A stretch of 64,000 bases of DNA from Brachynemurus nebulosus (taxonomy: Eukaryota; Arthropoda; Insecta; Neuroptera; Myrmeleontidae): contig JAPWDM010000008.1 of assembly GCA_035578155.1 (NCBI GenBank), positions 31,033,780 through 31,097,779 of the forward strand. Direction: 5' to 3'. This document shows, in pieces, positions 50,378 through 62,999 of the stretch. The notes beneath the pieces were generated by a model. That model was not told the origin of the DNA, did no database searches, and saw nothing but the letters and a program-made list of their open reading frames with translations. Each line of letters starts with the position of its first letter. The stretch's first letter is position 1. Position numbers and translations under genes: made by a program.

Positions 50378-50449
50378 GGATCGGCCGGGAATCGAACCCA
50401 GGATCTCCCGGTAACAAGCCAGGTGTCTTCGTCATTAGACCAACGATCC
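50378..50449 (-). tRNA. tRNA-like sequence, probably a tRNA pseudogene or SINE head
   Basis: The minus strand folds into a full 72-nt cloverleaf. D stem GTCT/AGAC, anticodon stem CCTGG/CCGGG with loop CTTGTTA (anticodon TGT by position, nominally Thr), T arm CTGGG-TTCGATT-CCCGG, and acceptor GGATCGT with CCGATCC with one mismatch at the seventh pair. A and B boxes are present. Against a working tRNA: a second partial copy of the T arm with the same 3' flank lies inverted at about 50663-50720, as expected for a dispersed SINE. Confidence 0.55.
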
Positions 50450-50504
50450 TGCGTTCGACAGCCACCCGAGCCAGACAATCATTCAACTACCTATGCGTAT
50501 TGGT

Positions 50505-50890
50505 ACTCTCTCTAATGCAAGAAACAGTTCAATTTTTAAATTTCAAATATTATCGAGTGCTTGTGAAACATTACTACGTATGACAAACTTTTGTTTGCAT
50601 TTAAACACACGCAGTATTCATATGTTCACTTATCGTCCAGCTAAACTGAAACATTCGATTTCGGTTCGATTCCCGGCCGATCCGGATAATGTTTTCAATG
50701 ACTTTGTGATTTTTTATTTACATTTGGATCTGGTCATACTAACCAAAGAAATCGAGTGCTTAATTAAAGTTTCAGGTTATCTGAATGATAAGTGAAGATA
50801 TGAATACTGCGTGTGTTTAGCACTGTGTGAAGCACTGAAGCACTCGATAATATTTGAAATTGAAAAACGCTACAGTTCGCAATTTTTGAC
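50505..50890. repeat. Inverted repeat containing a partial tRNA-like SINE
   Basis: AATTTCAAATATTATCGAGT and ACACACGCAGTATTCATATG at 50530-50625 are mirrored at 50785-50870. Between them lies GGTTCGATTCCCGGCCGATC and CGGATAAT (about 50663), the 3' part of the tRNA-like sequence at 50378-50449 plus its flank. Confidence 0.65.
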
Positions 50891-52990
50891 TGATTTTGAA
50901 AATTCTAGTTTCTATCGATTCATTAAACTATCAGAATAGAATTCGATTGATTTCCGGGATGATTTTTAGATAATAAAAAATAGAATAATCATCTCATTTT
51001 GAAATATTTTTCTAGGATCTGAATGACAGAAATTGCGGTAAAAAGCTTTTGAAACATTCTGTAACAATATTTGTAAAAGAAGAAAAATACAAATGCACCA
51101 AAAACAAAACAACAAAAGAAAAAAAATTGAACTGTTTCTTTCTCTCTTTTTTTTTTATAAATTAATGTCTTTTTTTGTTTTAAAGCATAATAGACATTAC
51201 CTCTACAACACACAACTAGGCTACATTCAATAAATATATAAGTGTCGGCGGCCGACCATATAATCAGACAGATCGATACAACGCCACCTTAGTTAGAATC
51301 TATCTTTAACTATGTTCTATTTTAGTATTATAAGTAAAGGAGATAGGTTATAAACAGTAGTTCTCGTTACTCTATTTTTTTTTTTAAACTTTTGTGTATT
51401 GAGGTACAAGCAATAAGCCGCTTACACTATTATAGATAGGCCCTGATAGTGTTATTTATAATTATATTGTTATACACAAAAATATTACAATAAGTTGCAA
51501 TACCCAAAAACTAGATAAATAAAATTTGCCAGGTGCGTGCCGAACACGCATTATCAAAGTTCCGTGGTCAATAGCTAATTTTCCACAATTTTTAAGATCA
51601 AATGTAGGAAATTTAATAGTAGGTATATTATGTAACTGAGATTATGAGTCGCATATTATGAACGAAAAAATTACGCAAGAACGCGTAGCGACAAGTTCAA
51701 ATTTTTTAAAAGATAATCATGTGAAAACAATTAATTGTCCCAGAACGCACTAGCATTAAATATAGAAAAATAAAAACATCAATTAGTAGTTAGAAAACTT
51801 CACAAGGTTTCATCCAACGTTACTAGATGGCAACATTGCTTACGTTTTCAATCTCACACGTGCTGCTACCTGTTCAAAAAACGATGGTTGGAGACTGAAC
51901 TAACTAAAACCAAAACAAACTGAACGCAGAAGCACAGTAACGAACTTAGAGAAAGTTTAAATGGTAAAGAGAAGATATTTGTGTAAACGAAGAATATCTT
52001 GGTGCGTAACTTTTTTAACTTCAGTGGAAAGCACCGCCGATTAATTTAAGGACTTAAAGATTACTTATGAAGAATGATTTATACTTATGAAGAATGAATT
52101 TTTTTGGTACCTAGTTCCCAAACAAATTAATATAATTGACTTTAATTTTGTTGAAAGAAAGTGATAATATTAATTAATAAGTAAATGTAGTAGATAAAAC
52201 ATTTTTGTTTTCTTACTAGCATTTCCCTTTGCCCGAAATTATGCATAAACACCGTTTATTTCCTTTCCCTTATACATAAGAATTTCATCATTTGCCTGAT
52301 TAAACGATCCAGCGCTGACATAGGCACAGTATTGTAAAAAAATATAAATGTAGGATTGACGATATTGTGTGTAGTAGCTACATAGTTAGATAAAAACTGG
52401 TGGAAAACAAAAGGAATACTTTTTTTGTGTTTTATACACATAAAATATGGCGAATATACGGTTCAATAATTTTAATTTTAAAGTTAATTTAGAATTTACA
52501 TTTCAACAAATACACATAATAATATATTATTTTAGTAGGTACAGGATGTCGAAACGGTTTCGTTTGACATTGAATAAATTTTGAGGTTAATTTCAAAAAA
52601 ACGTAATTTATGCAAAATTTTTGAAAATGAAATATATGATATCAACTTATTTGTGTATTTAAATTGCATATTTATTCAAGGATTTTTTCGACAATATTAA
52701 TTAAAAAAAGAATCTAATTTTTTTTTATTTCTTTTTGTATTTACAGTTTAGATGGGTAAAAAAAATTAAAAAATTAAACTGCGTAAAAAGTGAAATAAAA
52801 AGATGGAAATAAGACACATTAAAAAGAAAAATGAATAAAAAAATGAAGGTGTCGGAGGCATCAGATATTTCTGTTAAACTTGTTAAAACATGTATACTTA
52901 CGACTGATTAACTTTTCGATTCAACTTTTTTCTATTTCATCTTAGTTTAAAAAAAATGTTTACATATACGATATTACGACGGCTTGATTG
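50891..52990. other. Unassigned AT-rich region
   Basis: No gene supported. A K-rich stretch at 52740-52850 shares ACTGCGTARAAAG with 57804, suggesting a dispersed repeat. Confidence 0.35.
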
Positions 52991-53040
52991 ATTGATTTTT
53001 TGATCGACTATACGCGGGCGAAGTTGCGAGGATAAGCTAG
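52991..53040 (+). mobile_element. Helitron 3' terminus
   Basis: CGCGGGCGAAGTTGCGAGGA followed by TAAGCTAG/T has the CTAG end and target T of the Helitrons seen elsewhere in the window. The body of the element upstream is not recognisable. Confidence 0.5.
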
Positions 53041-53345
53041 TGTCTATATAAATTTTGAGGATGAATTTCCAAAAATATCTTTTTAGTGCTCACCCACGTT
53101 ACAAAATTTCACGTTTCTAAATTCAGCGAAATTTTATAGAAATTTTCATTCTCTACTTTACCCCTCTAGGATGAATTTTCAAAAATCTCTTCTAGGTGCT
53201 CACCTACGTTACATAAAGAACGCTTATGCAATATTTAACGTTTCGAGAACTAACGATTTTCTATTTAGATTCTCACCTCCTACTTTACCTTCTTAGAGTA
53301 TAAACTTCCAAAAATCCCTTCTTTGTGCTCAGCTACGCTATACAG
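53041..53345. repeat. Tandem repeat of ~125-bp units
   Basis: Three diverged units contain GGATGAATTTYCAAAAATMT, then TTTAGTGCTCACCYACGTTAC, then an ATTTTCATTCTCTACTTTACC-like block (about 53055, 53168, 53285). The same text occurs at 31320-31430. Confidence 0.6.
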
Positions 53346-54200
53346 CCATAATAACAGACGAGCCGGATAGTTACGACTTCCTGGGTCATTTTTCAGTCGG
53401 CACGCGATTGTCAGTAAACAAACCTTCATAATAGAAGATTTTTTGGAACTTTCCAATAGAAATTCCCTTTTAAATATTTATTTCAGTAGCCGAACTTGAT
53501 TTTGAAACGAATACCACATTAATATGACGTAAGACAAAACTGCACGATTCGTAGTATTCAGTCGGTCGGGACCTCAATAATTTTTCCATCGAAACGCGTT
53601 TTTACATTTTCCTTTGAGATAAAAGAAGAATGTGTCCCAAATTTTAATTTTTTTAATCACTATCAACAAAAATATTATAATTTGACTCTTACTTCTCAGT
53701 TGGTAGACGGTACATGCTTTTTAATATTCTGTTCCTATCACACAAGTTCACTACCTTCGGGCAATATTCTTCCAGGTTGAACGTTATTGTTTTGATTTCT
53801 ATATGAGAAAATTTTGTTGGAAAATTTAAATAATGTTATATGGTAATGTTATACAAACTTCCAATTATACAATATTCGACTGTTGAGAGTTCGAAAGAAA
53901 ATATTAGCTTCGTTACCCTCCCATGCTGTCTATATGAACAGGTATATAAACAAACATTGTAGACACCTTATATATAACGAGTAATGTCTCACGTATCACA
54001 ATTTACAGAGTGTATACTAAAAAGTTAAAATTATTGCCGTGAATGCAACATTATAAGAACATTAAAAGAAATCGTTGGTGTTTTTCTTTGAATCAACAAA
54101 ACATTTCTGTATTTATAAATATTTTTGTAAATTTAAAAAAAAAATTAAAAATTTTTTAATCTTTGCACAAAGAAATCGTACTGAGAGTGTTATATTTTTA
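53346..54200. other. Unassigned region
   Basis: No gene recognised. Confidence 0.3.
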
Positions 54201-54253
54201 TTAGGCTTGCAACGAATATTTGGCAATTATTCAGTATTCGGCCTGTTTTTTGA

Positions 54254-54635
54254 TATTCGGCCGAATACCGAATATTAAAGAACTATTCGGTCAAATACTA
54301 TATATAGTGGAAAAAAAGATATGGAGTTATGGGGACTGTCATTTTTGTGGTTTCGAATGCAGTTTGAAAATTCCAAGGTTTCATTTTAAAAAAAAATAAC
54401 ATTTTAAATAGACTTTATTACTTTTTATTAATTTTTTTCAAAATATTCGGCCGAATACCGAATACTAAAGAACCATTCGGTCAGATACTATATTTAGTGG
54501 AAAAAAAGATATGGAGTTATGGGGACTGTCATTTTTGTGGTTTCGACTGCAGTTTGAAAATTCCAAGGTTTCATTTTTTTTAAAAAATAACATTTTCAAT
54601 AGACTTTATTACTATTTATTAATTTTTTTTCAAAA
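54254..54635. repeat. 190-bp tandem duplication with ATTCGGCCGAATACCGAAT
   Basis: Two highly similar copies (54254-54443, 54444-about 54635) start TATTCGGCCGAATACCGAAT and include AAAGATATGGAGTTATGGGG. The preceding TTAGGCTTGCAACGAATATT is of a kind seen in hAT-type elements, so the tandem may be the inside of one. No coding frame spans it. Confidence 0.8.
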
Positions 54636-55633
54636 TATTCATCATTTATTTGGTTGAAAAAAAGGTCTTGTTATAACGAATATTTTTTCTAAAAATTCGA
54701 CATGATTTAAATTGAAAGATTATAAAAAGTCTTAATTTTCATGCAGCATCCGGTATAAATATCAGAAAAAAAAATAAAACTTTAATACATGAAAGCTATG
54801 GCATGGGTGTTTCATTAAACTGAAATATCTGAATTTTGTTATAATATGATCGTAACTATTGTGGCCAAAGAAAAGTTAATATCCCCAAAATATTATTTCC
54901 AAAAGTTTTAGCCGGAAAAGTATCGATAATTTGGCTCCCGAATCATTTTAATCTATTTTCAAATCACTTACAATTCAATAATTCAATTATTGTTAAGTAA
55001 TGCTTACTCGCTACTCGAATGTTTCTAATAATAAAAATCACCTCAGTGCAGAGTGTAAACTTTCATATGCCGACTACAGTACGTATGCACGACTGTTCCT
55101 ACATATAATCATACATTTATGTATATAAAATTCATATTTACAAGAAACATTAAATAGATAGTCTTTACAGTTTAAAAAAATTTATAGCCGGAAACTGATC
55201 GTAAATGTTACACGTCGTGTTGCCATATATGTTGCCTTTTCCTATTCGATGCGTTCCCCAAGTTCTATCTATCTATATTCTGTACTAACTCTTGTATATA
55301 TATTTATTTATTGTACTTACATGTTTATTGTTTCACATTCAAATATAATTTTCAATAAATAATAACATCTCTAAATCGGATAATAAAACATTGATTTTGT
55401 GTTATCACGATAACATTTTGGGGCCGTGTGCGGTGGAAATTTTTACAGAATGGGTACGGGAGATCTGCAGGGGAGCTGGTAAATGGAATGTTTTTAAGAA
55501 TTAATAATAAATTTATAACAGAACCTTTTATAATAATATTGATTTAAATGTTATTGTTTCTTTAAATGTATGTACAATAATATTTAAAATAAATTTGTTC
55601 GTTTTTAATTGAGATAACACCGATAAAATGGAA
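54636..55633. other. Unassigned AT-rich region
   Basis: No gene recognised. Confidence 0.3.
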
Positions 55634-55635
55634 TA

Positions 55636-56565
55636 CGAGGTGTGTTCAAAAAGTAAGGTGACTTTATGTTTTTATCAAAGGCCTTTTATTTATTCATCAA
55701 TATTCATGTTGTTCCCTTTAAAGTAATCCCCCTAAGATACAATACACTTGTGCCAACGTATTTTCCAATCCTCGAAGCACTTCTGATATGCACTTTTTGG
55801 TATAGCCTTGAGCTCTTCCGGCGATGCAGTTTTTATCTCCTTAATCGTTGCAAATCTCCACCCTTTCATGGGTTTCTTCAGTTTTGGGAACAGAAAAAAG
55901 TCGCAGGGGGCTAAATCCGGTGAATATGGTAGCTGAGGCATGATTATGGTGTTGTTTTTGGGCAAAAATCACGCAAAAATCAATATCGTGATGAAAAAGC
56001 CATGAATTGTTTTCCCACAATTCCGGACGTTTTTTTCTTTCGTATCGCTTCCCGCAAACGGTGCATGACTTCAAGTTAATACTCAGCAGCTTCTCTAATG
56101 GTGATTCGACAATTTTCCAATACCATTTTGTTCACTTTTTCAACGTATTCATCAGTTTTTAACGTGCTGGGGCGTCCAGAGCGAGGTTCGTCATTGACAT
56201 CTTCTCGGCCTTATTGGAAGAGCTTGTAATACTTATAAACATTTTTTTTACTCAGAGTAGACTCACCGTATACCACTATTAACATTTCGAGTATTTTGGA
56301 GCACTTAGTTCCACTTTTCACACAAAATGTGATGCAAATCCTTTGATCCATTTTTTTTTTTTTTTGACAGCAGAAAATCGCCGAGCACGCCAAACACTTC
56401 TAACCTTTATGCCTCTCACAAATGAACAAAGAATGCTATATAAATGAAACTGTGAACATATGTTCGGGACGAGTGTACTAACGCAACATAATAAAAAAAA
56501 TCGAAAAATTAATGTACGTAGCTCGAGAAATTTGAAAAGTCACCTTACTTTTTGAACACACCTCG
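55636..56565 (-). mobile_element. Deleted mariner element
   Basis: Perfect TIRs CGAGGTGTGTTCAAAAAGTA plus AGGTGAC lie between TA dinucleotides (55634-55635, 56566-56567). At 930 bp it is shorter than a full mariner of about 1.3 kb, in line with the internal loss seen in its transposase. Confidence 0.93.
55690..56353 (-). pseudogene. Mariner transposase pseudogene
   Basis: From 56353 downward: MDQRICITFCVKSGTK then YGESTLSKKNVYKYY (N-terminal HTH). A stop follows near 56214, then GREDVNDEPRSGRPST (56205-56155) and ENCRITIREAAEY. After another stop the text jumps to LEVMHRLREA and RPELWENNSWLFHHD (second catalytic Asp). It ends with LPYSPDLAPCDFFLFPKLK (third Asp) and WHKCIVS. About a hundred codons between AAEY and LEVMHR, including the first catalytic Asp, are missing, and stops and frameshifts interrupt the rest. 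Confidence 0.9.
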
Positions 56566-56567
56566 TA

Positions 56568-57229
56568 TAAAACACATTTTAACTGTTAAATATTGATTTG
56601 ATTTCAGATTCGCACTCTCGCGAGAACGTCTCGTCGAAGCACTCAGCTGGTATGAGTGACGCGATGACAGTTACGCTCTTTGTCTCACGCTAAAAACCAA
56701 TGCCGAATACAAAAAAGAAGAGATGAAGCCAGAAATTTTGAAGTAACGCTAGCACACGACATAAGGTTCTTTTAGAAAATCGAATTTTGGCGTTGAAATT
56801 TGACTTTCTTTTAGTGATACGTCGAAAGTTTTAGTTTGACTACAAAATTTATATAATTATAAAAATAATTTTAACAATAATTACTATACATTTTATTGAA
56901 CATAATTTCATTTTCAAGTCGATTTTTGTCTGGCTTTATAGACTATAAGTTTTCGGGTATTGAAATATTTAGTTTTTAAGTTTTAGCAAACAAATTAAAT
57001 AAATTTTGTGAAAGAACAAATACGCCCCAAAATACTACCACCAAATGTTGTTAAAACAATCGATGGTCGTTCGAAATTTTCATAGGGGTAGCCAGTAATA
57101 TTTTCTATGGTGGACTTCGACGGAGCGGCACCAGTAAGAAAAAATTAAAGTTTTTACTTTCAACAACTGCATATAATAATATAAGAACCATTAATAAATG
57201 AAACAATTTACTTTGTAAAAATACCACTT
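56568..57229. other. Unassigned region
   Basis: No gene recognised. Confidence 0.3.
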
Positions 57230-57232
57230 TTA

Positions 57233-58272
57233 GGCTGACGAGCACCAAATCAGAGAAATTTACTACTTTAGTTTTGTAAACTACTTTAGTTAGAACTAAA
57301 GAAGTATTATACTACATTAGTTTTGCTCGGACAGATCATTCACAAAATACTTCTTTAGTCTCAACTACTTTAGTTTTCTCCAAATGCTCTTTTAGTTATT
57401 AAAAATGTGTGATGTAACATAAAAATTTTATCAGAAAAAGATAAAAATAATGATTTGGGTGGCATCTACTATAAACAAAAACTCCGGAGAACGAATTTTT
57501 AGTTTCTTAGTTTTTTTTGAAAATTTTGAAAATAAATAAAAAAATTGTATCTCTTTCGTTTTACCTTCCGCCCCCTCACCCCCAAGTAAAAAACTTGATT
57601 GTATACATGTCTGTCTTTTCTATTTTGAGCAGTTCCTACTATAGACTCAGACGTATTATCTTCATTAAATACTCTACCTATCTATATTGTCTAAATACAG
57701 TCAGCACCGATTACTCGGTGCAGTAACGGGGAGAACTTTAAATTGAAAAAAAAAATGCATAAAAAAGTGAATAAAAAGAATCAAAAAACCAGACTGCGTA
57801 GAAAGCAAACTAAAACGGTGGAAACGTGATGAAATAGAGAAAAGGAAAAATGAATAAATAATAATTGTACCAAGTTAAACACAGCGGCTGAATTTTCACA
57901 TTCAGCATGGTTAATTTGTCCCCAAATAATTAGAAACTGACGGTAATTTATTACCATATTACAACATCTAATTAAAAACCCAAATAAATGTTAAAATGCG
58001 AAAATAAGCCGAAAAGGAGGCACAGAAATGCAGGTAACAAATGTTTTTTAAAGATACTCTTTTACATACTCCTGCTAGTGGGTAGGAGTATATTTTGGCT
58101 TTGAATACTCTCTTACTTACTACTTTAGTATAATACTCCAGAGTGGTGCACACCAGCGATTGTTTACTCTCAAGAGAATATTTTCAATGCTTCTTTAAAA
58201 AAATACTACATTAGTATAGAAAGTAATTGAAATCGTCAATTTTTCACTCTTTTAATAAAATGCTCGTCAGCC
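57233..58272. mobile_element. TTA-flanked TIR element GGCTGACGAGCA, PIF/Harbinger-like
   Basis: GGCTGACGAGCA (57233) and TGCTCGTCAGCC (58261-58272) are perfect inverted ends, flanked by TTA (57230-57232, 58273-58275). Both subterminal zones are packed with the word TACTTTAGT/TACATTAGT (57273-57390 and, less densely, 58115-58220), mostly in direct orientation. 1040 bp; no transposase recognised. Confidence 0.75.
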
Positions 58273-58275
58273 TTA

Positions 58276-59065
58276 TTGTATAAAACTCTTATGACATGTT
58301 TCGGTCAATATGACCATTATCAAACTAGTGAAAATTTAGTTCAAATACGTGCCTTTTTATACTAAAACGTAACCTATAAATAGTAGTAGTGGATGATAGG
58401 AAATTAGTAGGAATAGAAATAAGGGGAGGGGTCAAAAACAAGAAAAACAAATTTAGACGCGTTGAATAGGTACATGTGACAGATAAACAAGCCAAGTAAG
58501 AAGTACGGACGTACACAAAAATTATAAAACAGAAAATGAATTGTATTAAATATCGGTATAATCGTAAATATGTAGAAAACTGAAAAAATTCGAACTTGTG
58601 GATTTTTCATTCAATTGTGTAAATTTACACCTTTTGTTAATGTAAAACTTATTAGACTCAAGTAATTTTACACATTTTTGTAATCTACTTTTCACAGTGT
58701 CTGTTATCGAATTAATAAATGTATTCACGTCAAAAAAGTTACTTTGGGGCAACTATTAATTTTTTAGTTAAAATTTTAAAAAGTTTTGCGGAAAAGATTT
58801 TGAACCAATTTTTCTACAAAATTGTACTGAGGTGAGCTGTGCTCACCGCATGTCCCCCCAACTACGCCCATGTACAACAAATCGTAGGCACCGGATATTG
58901 TTTTACATATTAGACAATTTGGAAACACTATATCTCCACTTTATCCTCTAAAAAATTTTTCTCTTTGTTTCACTTATGGAGATTAGACAAGGAGACGAAA
59001 CTCAATGTATTCAAAAAAGTGTCCAAATCAAAGATGGCACTCGTGCTCGACGGATACGAAAGCGG
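58276..59065. other. Unassigned region
   Basis: No gene supported; frames of 63-68 codons overlap one another without known motifs. Confidence 0.3.
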
Positions 59066-59067
59066 TA

Positions 59068-59469
59068 CAGTAGTTATTCTCAAATTGAACACTCTCAAAT
59101 GGAAACGCGGACTTCTATATTATCTTTGTTAGCTTTTGAATAGAATCTTCTGGAATCTTTTTCAATGTTCAACTCAGTTATAAAGTGGGTTTTTCGATCG
59201 TTTTAAAATAAACTTAACAATTTTTATTTTGCGTCGCATCATTTACATTGTATATTATATAATTTGCTGACGTCACTATGTAAAATCGAAGTCAGTACCA
59301 TTGGATATCCGCCGTATAAAGTAATTTAAACTATAAGAGTTTATTTCATACATATGTCATTTCTATGTATTCACTTATTATTAAATATCATCAACCGACA
59401 TTCATGATTCTCAAATGGAAACACTCACTTCCCCAGTCCCGACGTGTTTCCATTTGAGAATAAGTACTG
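59068..59469. mobile_element. TA-flanked TIR element CAGTASTTATTCTCAAAT
   Basis: CAGTAGTTATTCTCAAATTG and CATTTGAGAATAAGTACTG are inverted ends between TA dinucleotides (59066-59067, 59470-59471). CAAATGGAAAC(A/G)C recurs inside, at about 59096, 59412 and, inverted, 59446. 402 bp, Tc1/mariner-type by its flanks. Confidence 0.7.
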
Positions 59470-59471
59470 TA

Positions 59472-60904
59472 GTTACATTCTGTTTTATCCGTTTTATGTT
59501 ACTATGTTCGCTATATTCACATCAGCATTCGAGCATTATTAACGCCGCGAGTGGTAAAAAAGAAAGCCTTATATTTACCATTTTCCTGACCAATTTTGTC
59601 AATTCCTCTCATACAAGTCTCCTTCTTATAATACTCCATTGTTTCACTATAACGTACAGACAAGATATGTATGTGGAATACAAGATAACACAATCGAAAT
59701 CGATACGAATAATATCGAACATGTACGAAGCGAACATACGTTTTAAATTTTACGTTCCATTAAATATTTTTTATTTATTTGTTTTGATTTCAAATATATT
59801 TATTTACTCTTAATATTTATACGTTTGAGTTCGAAAAATTTATTCGGAAAATATTGTATAGAGTGCAGTTGGTAACATACTGCAGAAAAGAAGTTAATCT
59901 CTTTCTTCGAAGAAAAATAGGTCAATATTTATTCGAAAATTTCGATACTAGTAAGTTTTAGTTTACAGTTATTATTGTATATTTGTATAGGAATTTTACC
60001 AGGTTGTCGGTATTACTATAAGTATTATTGTTTTTCTTAATAAAAGTATATCTACCTATAGATAGTTATGTACATTTAAAATTAGATCGTTGTGCCGCCT
60101 ATCGGAGAAAAAAATTAAAACTGGTATTTCGTATTATATGAAATGCATACATAAATTTATAAATATAAAAAAAAAAATTATTAAATACCTAAATAAAAAT
60201 TACAATTATTATTTATTGTACTTCCCAGTTCATTAAAATTGATTTTTTCCGCTCTATCTTAAAATTTTCAAAGGTCTTTATAATTCATTTTTAAATAAGG
60301 CAGTTTTGTAGTCTAAAATTTTTTTAAATTCGATTTTTTTGTTTTGTTTTACTTTCTGAACGTACAGACGTTTGAAAATATATCCTCAAAAGGAAATTTA
60401 AAAATTTTGAGAATTTACAAAGTTGTAGCCATTTTAGTACGGTAGGTTTAAATATCAGGTATTATTAACTACTACTAAACTGCACTTTTTTTTAAGCTGC
60501 ATTTTTTTTTGTTTTGGAAAATACGTTTTTCGAGCTAGTCGAGATGATATCTCGAATTTTATTAATTTATTCAATCGATTTCGAATTTGGCATGTACCTT
60601 CAATACATATTGCTTTATGGTAGGGACTTTCAAACAGTCCTCATTTATAGATTTTAAAATTTTTTTTTTCATGGCAGTTCCTGCAAGAATCACAACTTTT
60701 CTAAACCAGAATCTTTTTCTTTCTTGTTGCAGATGAATACAAATCCAAAAATCATATCAATCAGCAAATCACTTTTTTGCACGGGTATATTTAAATCGTT
60801 TAAGTCCTTGAATATTCATTTTTTTTTTATGAATTTTTTTTTAAATGTTCTTAAAATATCAATAAGTAGATAGTCAAAAATCTGGAGAGACAGGTCTACC
60901 CACA
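59472..60904. other. Unassigned AT-rich region
   Basis: No gene supported; a 132-codon frame (59415-59813) overlaps the element end and has no known domain. Confidence 0.3.
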
Positions 60905-61580
60905 CTGTCAACTTCCCATTGGATGCCATTTAAGACTATTGCACTTGAATAACTTTTTAATTCAGGGGACTCCTCCCCTGAGCCTCCGGTAGAGGCTTTG
61001 CCCCTTATACCACACCGGGGGCTTCGCCTTCTGTACCTAAGGGTGGGGGCTCCATCCTTATCAAACAAATTATAACATTATAGCATAATTTTTTGTTCTC
61101 AAGATACGCGAGACGAAAATATTTCACAAAAAGTTTCTTATTTCGTTTTTCCGTTTAGTTTCTTTTTTTTAAAATTTTATAATAATTTACTGGCGTTTTT
61201 AATATCACGGAAGGTTCGTAGGCCATTATATAACAAAGACATCGTAAAAAATCCATATATAATCTATGTTATGTTAATAAAGTTAATTCCGTTTTTTGAT
61301 CACAAAAAACAAAACGCTAATCCGAATTTGCTGAAAACTTTATCCGGTCTTCATTATTTAATTACGCATCTAAAGAAATGAATCCGGAGTTGACATCATA
61401 ATTTGTTCTCGAGATATGCGAGACGAAAAAAAATTCACGAACGAACGAACGAACTAACGTACGCACATGCTAAAAACGATGGATTCGGATTCTAGTGACC
61501 TTGAAACGTGGAGATATGTCTGAATTAGCGATTCGTAAAATCGGACCCATTACAATAACTTCCAATGGGAAGTTGAACAG
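60905..61580. mobile_element. TIR element CTGTCAACTTCCCATTGGA
   Basis: CTGTCAACTTCCCATTGGA (60905) and TCCAATGGGAAGTTGAACAG (61561-61580) are inverted with one extra base. GTTCTCRAGATAYGCGAGAC occurs twice inside (61095, 61405). The left quarter (60960-61060) is unusually GC-rich. A CGAA repeat lies at 61437-61453. No transposase. Confidence 0.65.
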
Positions 61581-61656
61581 TAAAAATATTAATAGTTTGA
61601 GATATTAATTAATAGTTTGAGGTATTAATCAATAGAATTTGAGGTATTGTGTCGAC

Positions 61657-62810
61657 CAGGGCCCTATTTCATAAAAGTACAATTTACAATTTACAGGTAT
61701 TTTTGTTACAAATATGTAAATATTTAAGTCACAGGTGTTGTATAAAAAATTATTACAAATTTGTAAGTACCGATCAATTCTACAATTTTACAGACATTTC
61801 TTTGACAATTTTACAGGCAATTCAGTTGATGTTTTACAAAGTACAGATTAAAATCTTACATAGCTTGTAAAATTGTTATTACAATCTTACGTACCTTTTA
61901 AGTTCTGTAATTTTTGAACAAGTCTTAATTTTTGACTGTTTTGTGAGCATTCGTTCTTGAAAACTATTTCAAATAATAGTTTCGTATTTTCTAAATATTT
62001 TAAACATATTTCTACTTTGCCCTCTAATTTTTCTTTCATATATAATCATCCTTTGCATTTTCTATATTCATATAATGGAGGGAACCTATCCTAATTTTTA
62101 ATAAAAATGAGTATAGGTACCGCATTTCGCAGAAATATATGCAAATTTGTTTTGCAGTAATTGTTTCACCGATACGACCGATACGGGTTACCATTCTAAA
62201 CAGAATTAACTATATTATGGAAAATTTACCAAATCAACTACAACTTAGCTAAAGTTTAATGCCCATATTTTGCTTATAATCGCTGTGGTGAATTAATTGT
62301 TGTCTCTAACCGAACACTTTAGTTTACCAAGGCTTAGCTCGGTACAAAAGAACAAATAAGGCGTATGGTCAAATTAATTATCTTTTACGTGGGCACAGAA
62401 AAGACAGAAAAATTGCCTTTTGTCTCTTGGGGAAAGGTTTGGTCCATCTCTTCGGTCAAACCTTTAAGAGAAATTGGGAACACAATAAACATCTATAAAC
62501 CTAAAAATGTCCGCTTCAACTATCTTCGATCAAAGACCGGACCCCGCATCCCTGCGGACAAAATTCAGCTTATTAACATTAATATATTCATTTTCAACAT
62601 AATTATGAAATTTAAAATATGATATTAACTGGCAAAAAAGATATTAATTTTATTGATACGTTTCTATGGATATCATTTACAATTGTAAAAAAGTTAAGAA
62701 TTTGTAAGAATTATTTATGCAACACCTAAAATTGTAAGTAGTGCATTACAAGCATCTGTAATTGTAAAATTGTAAAATTGTAACTTGTACTTTTATGAAA
62801 TAGGCCCCAG
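61657..62810. mobile_element. TIR element GGGCCCTATTTCATAAAAGTACAA
   Basis: CAGGGCCCTATTTCATAAAA then GTACAATTTACAATTT (61657) is mirrored by GTAACTTGTACTTTTATGAA then ATAGGCCCCAG (ending 62810), TIRs of roughly 40 bp. Subterminal TACAATTTTACA-like words are reiterated in both ends. A GC-richer block at 62380-62570 inside might be a transposase relic, but I could not name it. The 85-codon frame there is not supported. Confidence 0.7.
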
Positions 62811-62999
62811 TTTGAAAAATGTAGTTTAAAGTATTTAAAGTTTATTGCAATTAAAGTTTTGAAGTATGGTCCTGATACCGGAATCTAATTTGTAAATTTG
62901 TAAAATTTTTTGACTTCCTTTTCAGAACACATTAAAGGTCTATACTTTTGAAAAATAAGATAAACAAAAACTAAATTTTAAAAAATTCTAGATTAGAAT

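Noticed and set aside
59415..59813. 132-codon frame, the longest outside the retrotransposon
   Set aside because: It starts inside a TIR element and continues in AT-rich DNA; hydrophobic stretches reflect T-rich codons, and no family is recognised.
62365..62622. 85-codon frame in a GC-richer block
   Set aside because: Lies within a TIR element; neither strand gave a recognisable transposase, so I did not call a gene.
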